Origin: Leguminivora glycinivorella
Taxonomy: Eukaryota; Arthropoda; Insecta; Lepidoptera; Tortricidae
NCBI RefSeq assembly: GCF_023078275.1
Contig: NC_062977.1
Location: 5,973,118 to 6,037,117 of the forward strand
Length of the DNA: 64,000 nt
Direction: 5' to 3'
The position numbers were made by a program, and so were the translations under genes. The notes below the pieces were generated by a model. The model made no database searches. It was not told where the DNA came from and saw only the letters and a program-made list of their open reading frames with translations. Positions 47,240 through 60,010 of this stretch are shown one piece after another (the first letter of the stretch is position 1; every line of letters starts with the position of its first letter).

Positions 47240-49984
47240 CAACATAGCTTGGCTGTATCTTGAAACCATTATTCCACATTTCTTGACGAATTAAAAATCA
47301 CACATTGGTTCTTTTCGTTGAATTGCTGCCAGTAACTATTTTTGATTTTAACAATTCTTGTAAATTATAATACAGAGTGTTTAACTTCCCAAAATTACCA
47401 AAAATTACCCGGTCATTGAAATAATGATTGCGATTAACATTATCGTAGGTAATCTCCGAACTCACCCAGGCTCAACACACCGGCATCCATTAATTACTGA
47501 AATTTAATTCATACGAGGCCCGCGCCACTATTTACATTCAAAAACGGCCCCACCCGCATGGAGAACCCTTGCCGGCAAACTTGGCTACCCTAAGATGCTA
47601 ACTCCTAAGTAGACTTTCTTTGATAGTGCGCTCCGCTGACTTTGAATAAAGGCCACCGGGTCGATAAGTTCTGATCTGTAATTTTATAGCTTTGATGCCG
47701 CCCCTAGATTTGCACGAATTGTGGCCTATTGAACGTCTTGGCTTTGTTTTGTAAAGAAACCGCAAGCGTCTTCAGGCAAAGGTATAAACCATTAACGTTA
47801 AATTAATAAGTTGCCGTCCGACGGACAGGACAAAAGTAACGGGCAGTAAAAAGGTCAAGCTCCTTTTAAAAGTCAGGCTAAAGTTTGTGAAGACTACGTC
47901 GGCATTTTAGCGAGAAGTTTGTGAGACGCGATAATAAATCTAATGAGCGAGTACAAAGATCAGTCCCAAGGAGGCGGATTAGCCTTTATCTGGGTGCACG
48001 TAAAGCGATGATACTTATATGAGTGCCCCTTTTATTGCATTATACGGGGGAAGGGTTGCCGGGCCCTCGGCGGCCTAGCGTCTCAAGACTACGGGAAGAA
48101 TTTATAAATAAGTTAAGAGAGGGCCCGCCTTATTCTTCGCCTACTTTGTTTATCATATTTAAATTATTAGAGTCAGATGTGGAACGTGTACCTAATTGCT
48201 GTACTTTGTTAAGATAATGTACCTTTGGCGCGGCTCCACTTTTGTTTTCTTGTTTTGGAGCGATATAAATTCACAGGAGGACGCCGGTAACGCCCAACTT
48301 TCGTGTTCTGTTTTTGTGCGGACGCTCCTTTTGGAGGGAAATAAAATTTGTTATGCAGCCGTTTGGAGGCCGTAGGTGCCTTGAGATAATACTCCAAGTT
48401 TTCTTAACTCTGAGACAGCCCGTAAATTTAGATTTTTCCAGAGCGGCATCGTGTTCTAGGTTAATTCGCATTCGCTTTGGTTTTATCCGTTGGTAATAAT
48501 TATAGGCACCTTATCAAAACAAAATGATTTGTGTATGTCGTAGATCACTATAAAATCTTAATATAAAGCGACTCGTTACACAACGTTTAAGATATATTCA
48601 AGAAAACAATGCGTTGTTCTTAGATTAACATTATTTCTTCCATAAATCACTTTTAAGTGTTATTTCATTTCCTAAGGAACCCTCGCATGCGGCACACGCG
48701 TCGAACGAATAAGTAATTGAAATTTGAGACCAACTTTTGATTTTACGGAATGATTTCACCCCACTCCTTTTGAAATTATTATGAATTTCCCTTCCTTGCG
48801 GGACGGCACGTCTTGAATAAATGGCTTACCTTCATATAGCGGGAAACAGCGGAACTGTTAGCGAGCTTGACATTTATATTTACATAGGAAAATAAATTCT
48901 GCTTGATTTACTATCAGGCAATCAGTTTTCTTGTTTGTTGTTTATTCACAATGCTTGACTGAACCTGAGAAAAGTATAAATATTTCTATGGAATTCACAA
49001 AAGTATTACTTATGCGTGTCGTTGTTGAAGCGACATATTTGTGTAAAACATTTTGTATCATAACGATGGCCTCACATGTTTACCAATTAGGTATCTAGTT
49101 GTCACTCTACTAAATGCTAATTTTAACATGTTTTTCTGCTTTGTAACGAGTCTACAGCATAAGAAAACATTGTACATTATTCTTCTTTAACGAGGTCTAG
49201 ACAAATTCGTTGTAGGTTGAACAATTCACAAAATTTAATCTGTGGCAGGGTGAAAGGGATAATAATAGCAAAGCACGTGCTTGCGACAATCCAAAACATC
49301 ATTTAAGCAAGCGTGCGGAAACGCAGCGTATTTCAAAGCACCAGGTAACGGCTAAGATCACAAACGCTCCCAGCATCCTTTATTCGGCGATTAAAACTCG
49401 CTACAAGCAGCAAGATGTCTACGAGACCAATAAACAAGCCGGGAACGCGCAAACGCCCAAAGTTTCGAGCGCGTTTAGAGTGCAGAGGACCAGTAATGAG
49501 GGTTTGAAATTTCGGCACATTGCGGCCCAAACCGCACGCGGCATCTTGGCTTATTATTAATTCCGTAAGACGTGGCCCCGATGTCCAAGACGTGCGCTGA
49601 GATTTGAGACAAAAGTCGCAAGGGCGGAAGGGACGTCCTCGACTCGTCACGTACGAGCCGAGGCGGATTTACAGGTGGTTTTAATAACGCTCGCCACTAA
49701 TGTCGCGAGATGAATACTTAATGGACGGATCATCGGGATTCTGGAGTCAACTTTGGTTAATGAATGCGTGATGGTGTCTTCGCTGTATAGATATATGAGT
49801 TGTCTAGCAGCGAGCTCAGTACTTGGTATTTCGCAAAGAATCTTAAGCTTTTAAAGAGTAAATATGCCGTTATAACTTGTGATACCCGCAATATAACTTA
49901 TACTGACAAAGTATAGATAAAACGCATTTCATTAAACTCTTGATAATCGTTTATTCCTATCAATTATTTTGTAATAGGTATACG
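47240..49984. other. Non-coding stretch with GC-richer blocks
   Basis: Bases 47510-47960, 48030-48470 and 49250-49720 have lower AT content and several overlapping open frames, but no recognised domain and no credible splice pair. They could be conserved regulatory blocks or unannotated exons. Confidence 0.35.
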
Positions 49985-50180
49985 TTTTTTGCAACTGGTG
50001 GCCGCCCGGCGGGTCGGCCCAGATACCGCTGGGGAGACAGCGTGATGGCGGATCTGTGTCAGCTACAAGCCGATAATTGGCAGGAAGCTGTGCAGGATCG
50101 GGATAAGTGGCGTGCTCTCGTTTTGGAGGCCAAGATCCTCTTTGGATCACAGTGCCATACTAGTTAGTTAGTTACACGTT
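49985..50180 (+). pseudogene. LINE-type C-terminal fragment
   Basis: The plus-strand frame ending at TAG 50165-50167 contains GRPAGRPRYRWGDSVMADL and NWQEAVQDRDKWRALVLEAK. The G-R-P-x-x-R-W...W...A-x-D-R-x-x-W arrangement is the usual C-terminus of endonuclease/RT LINE proteins. It is followed by a tagttagttagtta tail. Only about 55 codons remain. Confidence 0.8.
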
Positions 50181-50642
50181 TTTTGAAAAAAAAAGGCTGA
50201 CATTGGTTTACTAAGTTATAAATGTGTGAGTATGCCTATAAACTATTTCCAAATACTAATTATTTATTTGCACTAATGTTCCAACCGCTGTCCTAACGAG
50301 CGATTTACTTACAAAGTGCGAATCCCTTTAAAATGGCTCCTCTGTTGGGTGCTCTCAAAAACTCGTTAGAGCGCGAGGGTCACGTCTCGAGACAAAATGC
50401 TCCGAGTTAATGCGAGATACATTGTTGCAGTGGCTTGCCGAAAACAATGTCGCTGTGTCGCGTGAGTAAATAACTTCAATGTTAGAATCATGTACACAGC
50501 AGTTCAAAATTGCATGGATACGAAGTAAATTAAGAATGAATTGATGTGTGTCCATACAATATTGTTGCTGTTGAACAAAATCTCTTTATTTACATGAACA
50601 TATTTACATAATTATATAAGAAACTAAGACTAAACTTAAAAG

Positions 50643-52105
50643 CTAGCTAATGTCTAAAATAGGCCCTTGAGGCATTGTACCAAGGATACTGGCGACATTT
50701 CCTCGCTGTATCGCAATGCTGATACGTTGTGCGAGGAAGTCGCCAGCTCTTCGGTCACCAGTTACCTCAACCAGACGCTTCGCGATTTCTGTGAACAACT
50801 TGTTCGCGCTGGGGCCCCATGGACCTAGAGTTTCTACACCAAAGGGTACAAAAAGGTATTCTTTGCCAAGACTTTTGTATTAATACGTTTCAAAATTTCG
50901 GCACTTTCTGCCGCTGCGCCCGCTTTTATCTTGGTCCGTTGGAGGTGAGACGGTGCCAATGTGTCTACGCAGGTAGCATCCCACACTAACATTCGTCCCA
51001 TACTCCAAGGGACCAAGGACACTCCATCAGGCCTCTTGCCATCATCTCTGATTATGCCAGTCGGCTCAAGGAGAGCAGGCACATTGATGGTTGCAAGGGA
51101 CCGACGGATAATGTCATTAAGCGACGCATGTCTCGAAAAACGGCCTGCACTTTTTTGACAAGATAATCCATGGTGTCCCAGTCGGTCCACGTCCGTGCCA
51201 CAAGAGCATATGTGTGGCGTACACACCGAAACCCCAAGTCGCAGACCGATCGCCAGTCTAAGGGAGGTCGGATCCAAGAAAGTACCAGTGTTTGGTGAGG
51301 GATGGGCATGTAGCCAGTAACCGGCTTCCCGGGCTCCGACCGCCAAAAGCCTCGCGTGTTCTGGACCTGTGAAGTTGTTTAGAAGAGTATTGTAAGCTAA
51401 ATCACAATAAATATTATCCCAACTCCTTTGTGATTTTGGATTGTCTGGAAAGTTTTTGCCTGGGCAGGCAATTTTGAAAGCATTTCTGGCATCCTCAAAA
51501 CCCGCAATCTCATAGTTTGTGGGCAAAGCCCTTAAGATATTTCCTATGAGGTTTGACGCGCCATGAGTAGATGCCAAAAAGGCTGGGGAAGCGACACTGG
51601 TAATTTTGCGAATACCTAAACCATCAAACCGAATAGGAAGGGATGCTTGAGACCAGGAGGCCTCACTCAAATGAATATTTAGGATTGTCTCTAAACTAAT
51701 TTTGATTAACTCATCTATGGGTGACAGTAAATTTTGATGTTTCCAGAAAGGACAGCAACGGAGCACATATGTAAATTTAGGGACAAAAAGACAGAATTTA
51801 AGAATTACGAAAGCATAATGAGGGCTAATTTCGAGTAACCGATCAGTGTGACTTTTGAATTTAGATATGGAATTAGAAACGTAACCGGGAAAAGATTCTT
51901 CAAATACGGGAGAACCCAGGAGGCTAAGGGAATACTTGTCTACTAATTTGATATTGGGGGCCAGAACGTCAAATTTTGGTTTAAAATCAGTGAACGTATA
52001 AGAAGGCTTTTGAATAAAAAGTTCACATTTGCTGAAATTCAGCTCTAGACCAATAAGTTCGAAACTGCTTTTTATGTAAGACAAATCAGAAAGTACAGTA
52101 TTCAC
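50643..52105 (-). pseudogene. Retroelement: RT thumb plus zinc-knuckle and R2-like nuclease region
   Basis: A 423-codon minus-strand frame (52105-50834, beginning with GTG, so no true start) is followed by a -1-base shift near 50880, beyond which reading continues in another frame to TAG at 50645-50643. Features in order: the RT palm end LIGLELNFSKCELF (about residues 17-30); a long helical region; CTPHICSCGTDVDRLGHHGL...C (C300, C302, H311/312, C316); RH at 325-326; then RPDG (358-361) and VWDATC with D376. CxC...H...C, RH and PD-x(15)-D resemble the knuckle plus restriction-like endonuclease of R2-type LINEs. After the shift the text continues YLFVPFGVETLGPWG and QRISIAIQRGNVASILGT. The copy is truncated at its 5' end (about 52110). 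The clade is uncertain, but the family is shared with 21658-22050. Confidence 0.8.
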
Positions 52106-52114
52106 GTTGCTGTT

Positions 52115-52190
52115 TGTACATTTTTTTATGCGATAGGAGGCAAACGGGCAGACAGGTCGCCCATGGACACCCGAAACACCAGAATAGCAA
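52115..52190. repeat. Fragment of a common lepidopteran repeat
   Basis: ttttttatgcgataggaggc, aaacgggcagacaggtcgcc and catggacacccgaaacacca form a block I recognise as a worn piece of a high-copy lepidopteran repeat abutting the truncated retroelement. Confidence 0.55.
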
Positions 52191-54631
52191 TAGAATGTGT
52201 ATTCTGTAAATGCATCCTTTTTTGTGTACTTTTCAGTGTTATTTTATGTGCATAGATATGATTTACCATCAGAGAAACTTCTTTAAACATGAGAAGCACG
52301 ACCGCCCACAGATAACCAAAATACCAGAAAGAAAGGGGAAGTAAGTTTAGGAGCAGGAAAAATCATTACCTTACATCTCACCTTAGAAAAAATCATGAAA
52401 ATTGTTACATAATTATGCTGAACCTTCATGTCTCTAAATCTCACGTATTATCAATGATCTCCACATCTTATATCTACACATCTTGCCGACTATTAACTAG
52501 AAGAATTGCCAATATCGCCTGCGGGCGTGCACTGCACACTCACGGGCGATTATGGCCAAGTGCCCGCCGGGGAGCTGTAGCGGACGCTAAAGTGTCTATA
52601 TGTTATCGTAAAAGACGTTTGTAATTGATTGTGTTACTACTTAGATTTTGGAAGATAGGTAGGGAAGACAAACGATATTTCTGGTGCGAGAAACCTGCGA
52701 GTATGGAATGACAATACAAAGAAAAAAAAACGGCATTCTTATTATTTACAATCTTTTACCGACAGCATGTTGGCGAAGTCTACGCAATTATGTACTTAGA
52801 TATGACATGTACTTAGTCGTAAGTTCTGCCGTAGACATTGAAGATGCTAGTTGGATTTCAGCCTCGAACATCATCGTACATCAGTGTGAATCACTTGAGA
52901 ATAACACTTGTTATACGACTGTCCAAAACAAAGAGTGAGTTGAGTTTATTTAATTTAAATATCATACGAACGACTAAGTTAACATTTATTTATTGGCGCC
53001 ATCTCTTGTAGTTCGCGAGAACTGCTAAACTCGGTAGGTAGGCTAAGTTGAACATAGAACAAACGTTTACGAACGCGCTCCTAACTTTCTCACAACTGAA
53101 GGGAGAGCCTTATGAAAATAATAGGCTTCTTTCCTATTCTTAAAATAAAATATTTTATGCAGTGCACGAAATAAAGAACCAAATAATTAGATGAAAAACA
53201 TGGATAGTAGTAGTTTTTAAACGTAATTTCTGTTCATTACATCGGATAGAAATATAAGTACTGTGTTTTTATTCTGCTTGCACAGGTGACAAAAAACAAG
53301 GTTATTACAAGTATAAATCAGAAGTTATAATATATTTAAAAATAAATAAGAACATTACATTGAATATTTCAAAATTCAATTTATCAATTCTTAGCTCAGC
53401 TAAAACATAGCCTCTGCTCACGCAAACAAGAAGCGGTCATCTGAATCGCATCAATCTCTCGTTCCGTGCCGCACGCTGCAGAAACAGTCGCATTTTTGGT
53501 GCGAACGATAAATTTGTCGCTAATCCGGAGTGTTAAGTGATTAAGCGCGCGGCGGGCGGCCGGTCTCTTACGCGCCGATTTGTTCAGTTATAAACACTAG
53601 CTAGTACTGGGACGAGATACTTATCGATAATAGCAAATAAATAAAATCAGGCCGATCGTCATTAAATAAAAATATAAACAATGTATTTCCAGGGTATACT
53701 TAATTGTATGCTCTAGGTTGTATTGATAGTGATGGATTGCATACTATGACTACCGGGTTTGAAAATATACTAAAAGTCTACGGCGTAGCAAGTGAAACGC
53801 TACAACTACCTTTGTAAATTACTAGAAGACTAGTAAATAATGGAGATGAACGACTTTCATACAGCTCCAAATTTTCACCTGTGTTTAGCTTTAAATACAA
53901 GTCGTGCGTGACCTACTAATGTTTATGACTATATAATATTCAATAATCTCGGCCGCTGTTATTTTACTAAAGAACTTACAGTTGTGTCATTCTTTTCGTC
54001 CTTACAATATTATTCTAATGAAAAGTAAAGAGCTGTAGAGCAATAATTTTTAATTACTTACTCGAAAAGTCTGACAAAAGTCAATAAAAATCCATTGATA
54101 AAACAGGGTAACGATAGAAAAAATATTTTATCGATACAAATTCTAAATTGAGGGTGGTAACATTACTGGCCGGAACGGCGTCGACGGCGATATTTCTTTC
54201 CGGCGACCGGCCGGACGATATTTCACGGTCGGGTAATGCACGGCCCGCGATTGAAACATAACGACTAATTGTTATTTATTAGTCGAGGTGAACAAGTGAG
54301 GAAGGGAAATATTGAATTGTTTCATTTTGTTTGTTTTGAAGATTGAAATCTTATTATTTGTTACTGGCCAAGGAGGTAAGTTTGTTTGTTTTTGAAATAA
54401 ATTGTGACGCCCGAATTTGTTTTGCTATGAAGAGAAATTATTGCAAACTCAGAGGAATTTTGTTTTAGAACGCTTGCGCTGCTTCATTACCGCTGCTATT
54501 AAACATTTAATCCTTTACTCACTTTGTAATGGACACCTTGGAAAGCGGCATCGGCATCAATAACAACGGTATAGAATGTTATTTTTTGTAGTTATTTAGA
54601 TGTAAATCTGAATGATACCATAATTGAAAAC
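52191..54631. other. Non-coding stretch
   Basis: No gene recognised. Bases 53510-53580 and 54160-54250 are CG-rich. A strong donor-like CAAGGAG|GTAAGTTTG occurs on the plus strand with GT at 54376-54377, downstream of the CG-rich block, but no partner acceptor or ORF supports an exon. Confidence 0.4.
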
Positions 54632-54865
54632 TTTTTTTTTTAGTATGAATAGGTAGACGTTTGACCACGATAACACCTGATGGTAAGTGATAATGCGGTT
54701 TACGGTGGAGCACGCTTACCTATGAGATACCTATTTAGTCTTGCTTTAAAGAGACCTGGATTGTACTCATGTGGAAACACAGACTCAGGCAGGGCATTCC
54801 ACTCCTTGGCGGTTCGCAAAATAAATGTTGAAGCTAAACGCTTAGTGCGTATTTTTGCGTAATTT
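54632..54865 (-). pseudogene. LINE C-terminus, 3' UTR and poly(A), minus strand
   Basis: The minus strand reads RTKRLASTFILRTAKEWNAL, then PESVFPHEYNPGLFKARLNR, then YLIGKRAPP and TAA (54702-54700). A UTR with caggtgttatcgtggtcaaa follows, then a poly(A) (plus-strand ttttttttt, about 54633-54641). W-N-x-L-P and F-K-x-x-L mark a LINE polyprotein tail. The 3' UTR also occurs at 14888-15000. Confidence 0.8.
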
Positions 54866-55297
54866 AAGATTTAGTGCGTAATTTAAAATATAAAGTGCCT
54901 TCAAACTTTAAACATAATATTCCAAATCAAATGGACATACTCACAGCGACCAGTGATGTTTAATGGAGTTATTATGTAAGCAAAGGTAGCTATCAACTAT
55001 TTTTTCTATTTACGTGTACACCCATAAGTGAGCCGTTACAAACGAGAGCAAACAGTGCCCCTCACCGGTCACGCTTCGTAAGGGCATTCTTACACAACTT
55101 ATCCGGTGAAATAAGGGGGAAACCCTTTTGTAAATGTGAGGCTATATGGACACGCGACAACTTTTATTTGACTAAGCCTTAATAATTATATTGAAATTTA
55201 AATAAAGAGCCCAATAATATTGAAAGCCTAACTTTATTATTTTTAGTTTTAGTTTTACAGTGTCTTGGTTTAATTATTGTAATGTATTATATATACA
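54866..55297. other. Short non-coding stretch
   Basis: AT-rich sequence. Nothing recognised. Confidence 0.45.
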
Positions 55298-55415
55298 TAC
55301 GGGGTGGGCCCTGTAACAAAAGCAAAAAATTAAACCGTAGGCTCCTTATACTGAGCAACATTTGTTCAGCGACTACAGTTTGATTTTTTGCTTTTGTTAC
55401 AGACCCCACCCTGTA
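55298..55415. mobile_element. 118-bp palindromic MITE
   Basis: The left arm tacggggtgggccctgtaac and the right arm, read in reverse (tacagggtggggtctgtaac), both continue with aaaagcaaaaaatYaaac. The centre is attttataatgagcaacattt-like sequence. I recognise it as a widespread insect palindromic repeat. Confidence 0.8.
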
Positions 55416-56063
55416 TTTGACTAACATAATAAAAAATATACATATTCGTATACTTGACAACACAATATCTAGAGTTCATGCGAAAACAGAGTCACTACTA
55501 GTCAATATTAGATGCAAAAAAATTCAAGACTTTTCTCTTTTTACGAGTACCTACTATGAGGTACCAATATTTTCTATTTGGATTATTTTTACAATATTTC
55601 TGTTTGTTTATAAATGATCATTAAGCCCTGGTGGGCCTGGTGAATACTAAATAAATATAAAACAGATTTTTCTTAATAAGATAGTATTCCTAAATCTTGA
55701 TTTTTACAAAAAAAAAATATTTTTTGTATTAAACCTACGACCTTCTTCCCATTTGTCCTATAAAGTCCTAAAAAAAACACGTATACAAATAATTGTCAAA
55801 GAACCTATCCACACAACTCCCCATTCCACCCTTTTCTAAACAGGACAATCGTGTTTGTAGACGTCCGAGCGATCAAAGCGATGGCCAATAAATAAATAGT
55901 TGATTTGCTCCGTAAATACTACAACGGTCGGAATACTTTTACAAGAATCCCGGGTCTGATTGATTTGCTTTAGCAATTTTGAAATACGATAAGTTTGGTA
56001 TTTGTTGTTTCAATCAATGCTGACTGCTGGATTGCTGGGCGCCATTCTTCCGGTAGCACGTAT
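55416..56063. other. Non-coding stretch
   Basis: AT-rich sequence. Nothing recognised. Confidence 0.45.
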
Positions 56064-56807
56064 CAAAGAGGATCGAGTATTATAGAGTTACTGTCGAATT
56101 AAAACGTGTAATCACAGTGCATAGACTGCCATCTCTTGACACAGGCTTAAAACTTTTGAACCTCAGTTTTGATAATTTGGCCCATATTTGTAGCTTGATA
56201 TGTGTTAAAATGACAAATATTAATATTAACTCCATCTAGCCAAGCGTCCCCCAAAGGTGTAACGCCATCTAGGTCGCCGTTCCTTTTTCTGTATGGTACT
56301 GAGGTAAGTTTTTTCTTAGACTTTATCTGTTCAGATGGAGTTATATATGTATATATTAAGTATGTACAGTGAGTTACAAAATTGCATGGAGAAATTATAA
56401 ATGAATTCATTGATAAATTCGCCATGCAATTTTCGGCTTACTGTAGTTATTTAATTTTTCTAAAAGCAAAGAGGATCAAGTAGACAAATTTTCCATTAAT
56501 GCTTGTTAATACCAAAGACATATATAACTCCGTATAGACAGATAAAGTCTAAGAAAAAAACTTACTTCAGTACCATACAGAAAAAGGTACGGTGGCCTAG
56601 ATGGCATTATACCTTTGGGGTACGCTCAGCTAGATGGCGCTACTATTAATATTTGACATTTTAACACATATCAAGCTAAGAATATGGTCCAAATTGTCAA
56701 AACTGAGGTTCAAAAGTTTTAAGCTTGTGTCGAGAGATGGCAGTCTATGCACTGTGATTACACATTTTACTTTGACAGTAACTCTCTATAATACTCGATC
56801 CTCTTTG
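56064..56807. mobile_element. 744-bp DNA element with about 290-bp inverted arms
   Basis: The ends CAAAGAGGATCGAGTATTAT and its reverse-read partner are identical for over 20 nt. The arms 56064-56350 and 56517-56807 pair throughout (for example actgccatctcttgacacag with its partner ctgtgtcgagagatggcagt-type sequence). Arm divergence is modest. There is no coding capacity. The loop contains a nested small MITE at 56365-56445 and, near 56467, an extra copy of caaagaggatcaag. The target duplication is unclear. Confidence 0.85.
56365..56445. mobile_element. 81-bp palindromic MITE (copy 2), nested
   Basis: TACAGTGAGTTACAAAATTG / CAATTTTCGGCTTACTGTA arms surround atgaattcat. Same family as 47163-47239. 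It lies in the loop of the larger inverted-repeat element. Confidence 0.75.
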
Positions 56808-57139
56808 TTAATACTTAGGCGTGGCCCGTGGTTGACTTGACACACATGATACACGTTGATTGATAACGTGGATGATGACACGAAACGGTCGATCACAATC
56901 AGAAAGTATTTTTGGACTAAATTCTAACTGCAGGCCGACTTGCAGGCCAACCGCAAAATTATTGAGTTTCCATACTAGTTGGAGTATGATAACGTCTGTA
57001 TCTGGCCTTTATGAATATAATCTCAAAACTTATTCATTGTTGGAGTCAGACATACTTATCTTGAAATTGGAAATAATTTAAACCACCTATGACATATAAG
57101 CCACTCGTTAGCAGAAAAAACGGAAATAATTCAAACTAT

Positions 57140-57861
57140 ACTAATTATTGGATTGCGTAAATTTGACCACGTCTCTCATTTCCGCGCGCAACTCAAGTGG
57201 CTCCCAATCCGCTTTCGACGAAATTTTCATATTCTTTGTCTCTTATATAATATACTTTTTAATCCCACCACACCTCGTTACCTAAAAGAACGTTTCAGTT
57301 ATTTAAACTCCACTAGATCCTCACAAAACTTGCTTCTCTCTGTTCCTCCTTCCTCTTCCAAATTCTACAATTCTTCTTTCACTTTTCGGGCTGTTCGGCT
57401 CTGGAAAACTCTCTTCCTGTCGAATTGAGACGCGCTCAATCCCTTGCTACTTTTAAATCCCATCTGAAAGACTATTATTTGTCCCTTCATTAGTGTCTCT
57501 GTAAATTCTCCACTTACACGTTTGGCACGAAATATTGTAGGTATTATAATATATGTATGTAGGTATATAATATGTAAGTAGTATGTATGTATATGTATGT
57601 GTAGGTATTATATGTATTATGTAGGTATATGCTTTTTAGCTACAATTAATTACTTTTAATTTAGTTTTTTTGCACCTCCTAATTAGTTAAAGTTATGAAT
57701 ACCATTTTTCCACTACCCAAAGGTTGCCTGGAAGAGATCGCTCTTTAGCGATAAGGCCGCCTGTTGTTTACCTCTGTAATAAAATTTATTGTAATGTGTG
57801 TGTTCCTATGTACATTTCTGAGGTTGTGCAATAAAGTGGATTTGTATTGTATTGTATTGTA
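57140..57861 (+). pseudogene. LINE (CR1-like) C-terminus and 3' end
   Basis: FDHVSHFRAQLKWLPIRFRR starts a recognisable LINE tail (57153 onward) with PRYLKERF and TFRAVRLWKT. At about 57403 the frame shifts: after CTGTGGAA the next frame reads NSLPVELRRAQSLATFKSHL and KDYYLSLH to TAG at 57491-57493. Two extra bases explain the shift. The 3' UTR has the hairpin gatcgctctttagcgata, AATAAAG and a tail of ttgta units (to 57861). The same 3' UTR occurs on the minus strand at 45402-45560. Confidence 0.85.
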
Positions 57862-60010
57862 ATTATTAAAAATTATCACATTCGTGATGGTCAGCAATAC
57901 AAGTACGATTACGCTAGGAGGGCGCTATATCCGTTGCTTTTTTTTTCCATACGGTTTTTACTATGTTATTAGGGACTAGGCTCGTAGCACGCGTGCAACT
58001 ACTAGTGCCTACTGAGTGTGTAATACGAATAAATGTAGATCAATTTATGTATTACAATCACAGCTCACAGTAAGAATCGTTTCTGCACATTTTACCAACA
58101 CAAACCAATATTGAAATCAGCGCCATCTATTCAAAACAAAGAGAACTACTACGAAAACTGGCGAACAAGGGTAGTCCACTACGGAGTGTTGTAAATGGAA
58201 AGTCGGCGTGATTCCGAATGGTGTGTTTCTAAGTATTTACGTTTATCTTCATGAAAATGAAACGCTGCTTTGTTACAAAGACGTAAAGTTGAATTTTGAC
58301 TGAAACCATTATTATTATTATTTTTTTCTTTGCACTTCGATGCTCATTTGTTTACTTTCACGCGGCCAGTATTTTTAATACATTTTAGTTCATCACTTCA
58401 GCAAACTTTTATTTAAAATGGCGCTGCTTGGTAAAGTTTTTTATGCTTGTTTTCCCGCTAGAGGCGCTGGTGTCGTGGGGCTCAAGGACAATCGAATCCC
58501 TGTGTCCCGTAAAGGACTTCAATTATAATATCACGCTCTTTGTTGCATACCAAACGTCTTCCCCATTTGTGGAACAACGTTACAATAAACGTGAAAAGGT
58601 TATTTTTGGGAGAGAATTGACTTTTTTGTTGAGCCTTATTATTATCTAAGTACGCAAATATTGTACAACATTGCGAAACAATTATATTACGTTATATTAC
58701 TGGAATATTTACAAGAACGGATCCAGCTTCGTGCCCGGGGGGGGGGAATGTGGTAAAGGCCCAGGCCCCAGGGAGGGGGTCACGTAGTCTATTTGTATAG
58801 CTAACCTAGGCTCCAGGGGGGGGTCATGACTCCCGTAACCCCCCCGCATGAATATGTACTACGAGTATATCAGCTTATGGTTATATTATAGCTCATAAAA
58901 TACATTTTTACAATTTATTTTTCAACTTAAATACTTACTTCCCATGAGTAAGTTCTCGTAAGTCAGGGTGGCTTTAGGAAAATTTGGTGATCAAACATGA
59001 TCATTAGATATTCATTATTTATATCTGTATACTGTACGTGCCTTTATAGTTCGATTATCATATATCTACTCATGTTAATTTACTTACAACAAAAACTAAA
59101 TTATAAAAGTCATATATGATATTATTATTAGTTTCAAGATATAGTGAAAATGTTTTGTCGGAGCAAAACTACAATTATCGTGATTAGCGCTGAATGGGTT
59201 AAAGTTATTGTAACTTCCATTTTAGGTACCTAAAGAGAATGTACAAATGTATTAAGAAAAGTTATTGATGGCCTATGCTCGTAATATGGCATCTAAAAAG
59301 ATAATAGAAGTAACATTATAAGGTTCACGTGTGTTTCAATGAGTTGGAACACGTCAATAAATAAAGCCTATTGAAGGTGTTGTTCACTGAATACGTAATC
59401 ATTTACATGGTGGTCCAAGCGACAAAATGGATTCTCCTCCGCCTCCGATGTAAGATCGCCAATTCCTGACATCTTTCTCTGTTACTCGTAAGACGTAATT
59501 AAAGTAACAGAGGCAAATGTCGCAATTTGTAAACTTCGGTGTGCGCGGTTTGCCTTTAGAGAATAGAATGTTGAAAATGGCCATTCAAAATGATTTTGCT
59601 ATTGCAAAAAAGAAGAAATTGTTACACAGTTCTGTTGTAAGAATAAGATTTCCTTAATTTTTTTCTCTCTGAAACTAGGTAACTATATAAAAAACGTATA
59701 CTTACGTATATATAAGTATGAAATTTTATAATAAGTACTTTACTTGATACCATAAACTCAAAATAATCATAGAATATTACATTAGTATGAGGAAAGTGAA
59801 CATCGTCCCTACACGGTTACTTACTAGAACCGAAAATGACGTACATTTTCCGCGACGGTGTTATTATTCTAAAAAGTCAAAGATAAATGGTAGAAGCTCT
59901 TATTTAGGTAGATACTTACTGTAATAATAAATATATTGGGTGACCCGTTTTACACCGCGTGTATTAGTTTGTCCCAGGACTGTCATAATCATAAACCAAA
60001 CTTTTTCTAA
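57862..60010. other. Non-coding stretch with G/C homopolymer block
   Basis: Bases 58730-58850 hold a run of ten G, further G runs (ggaggggg, caggggggggt) and a C run (aaccccccc). This is probably a worn repeat. No gene was recognised. Confidence 0.45.

Noticed and set aside
54140..54380. First exon ending at AAGGAG|GTAAGTTTG
   Set aside because: Good donor match, but no acceptor, start codon or coding bias supports it.
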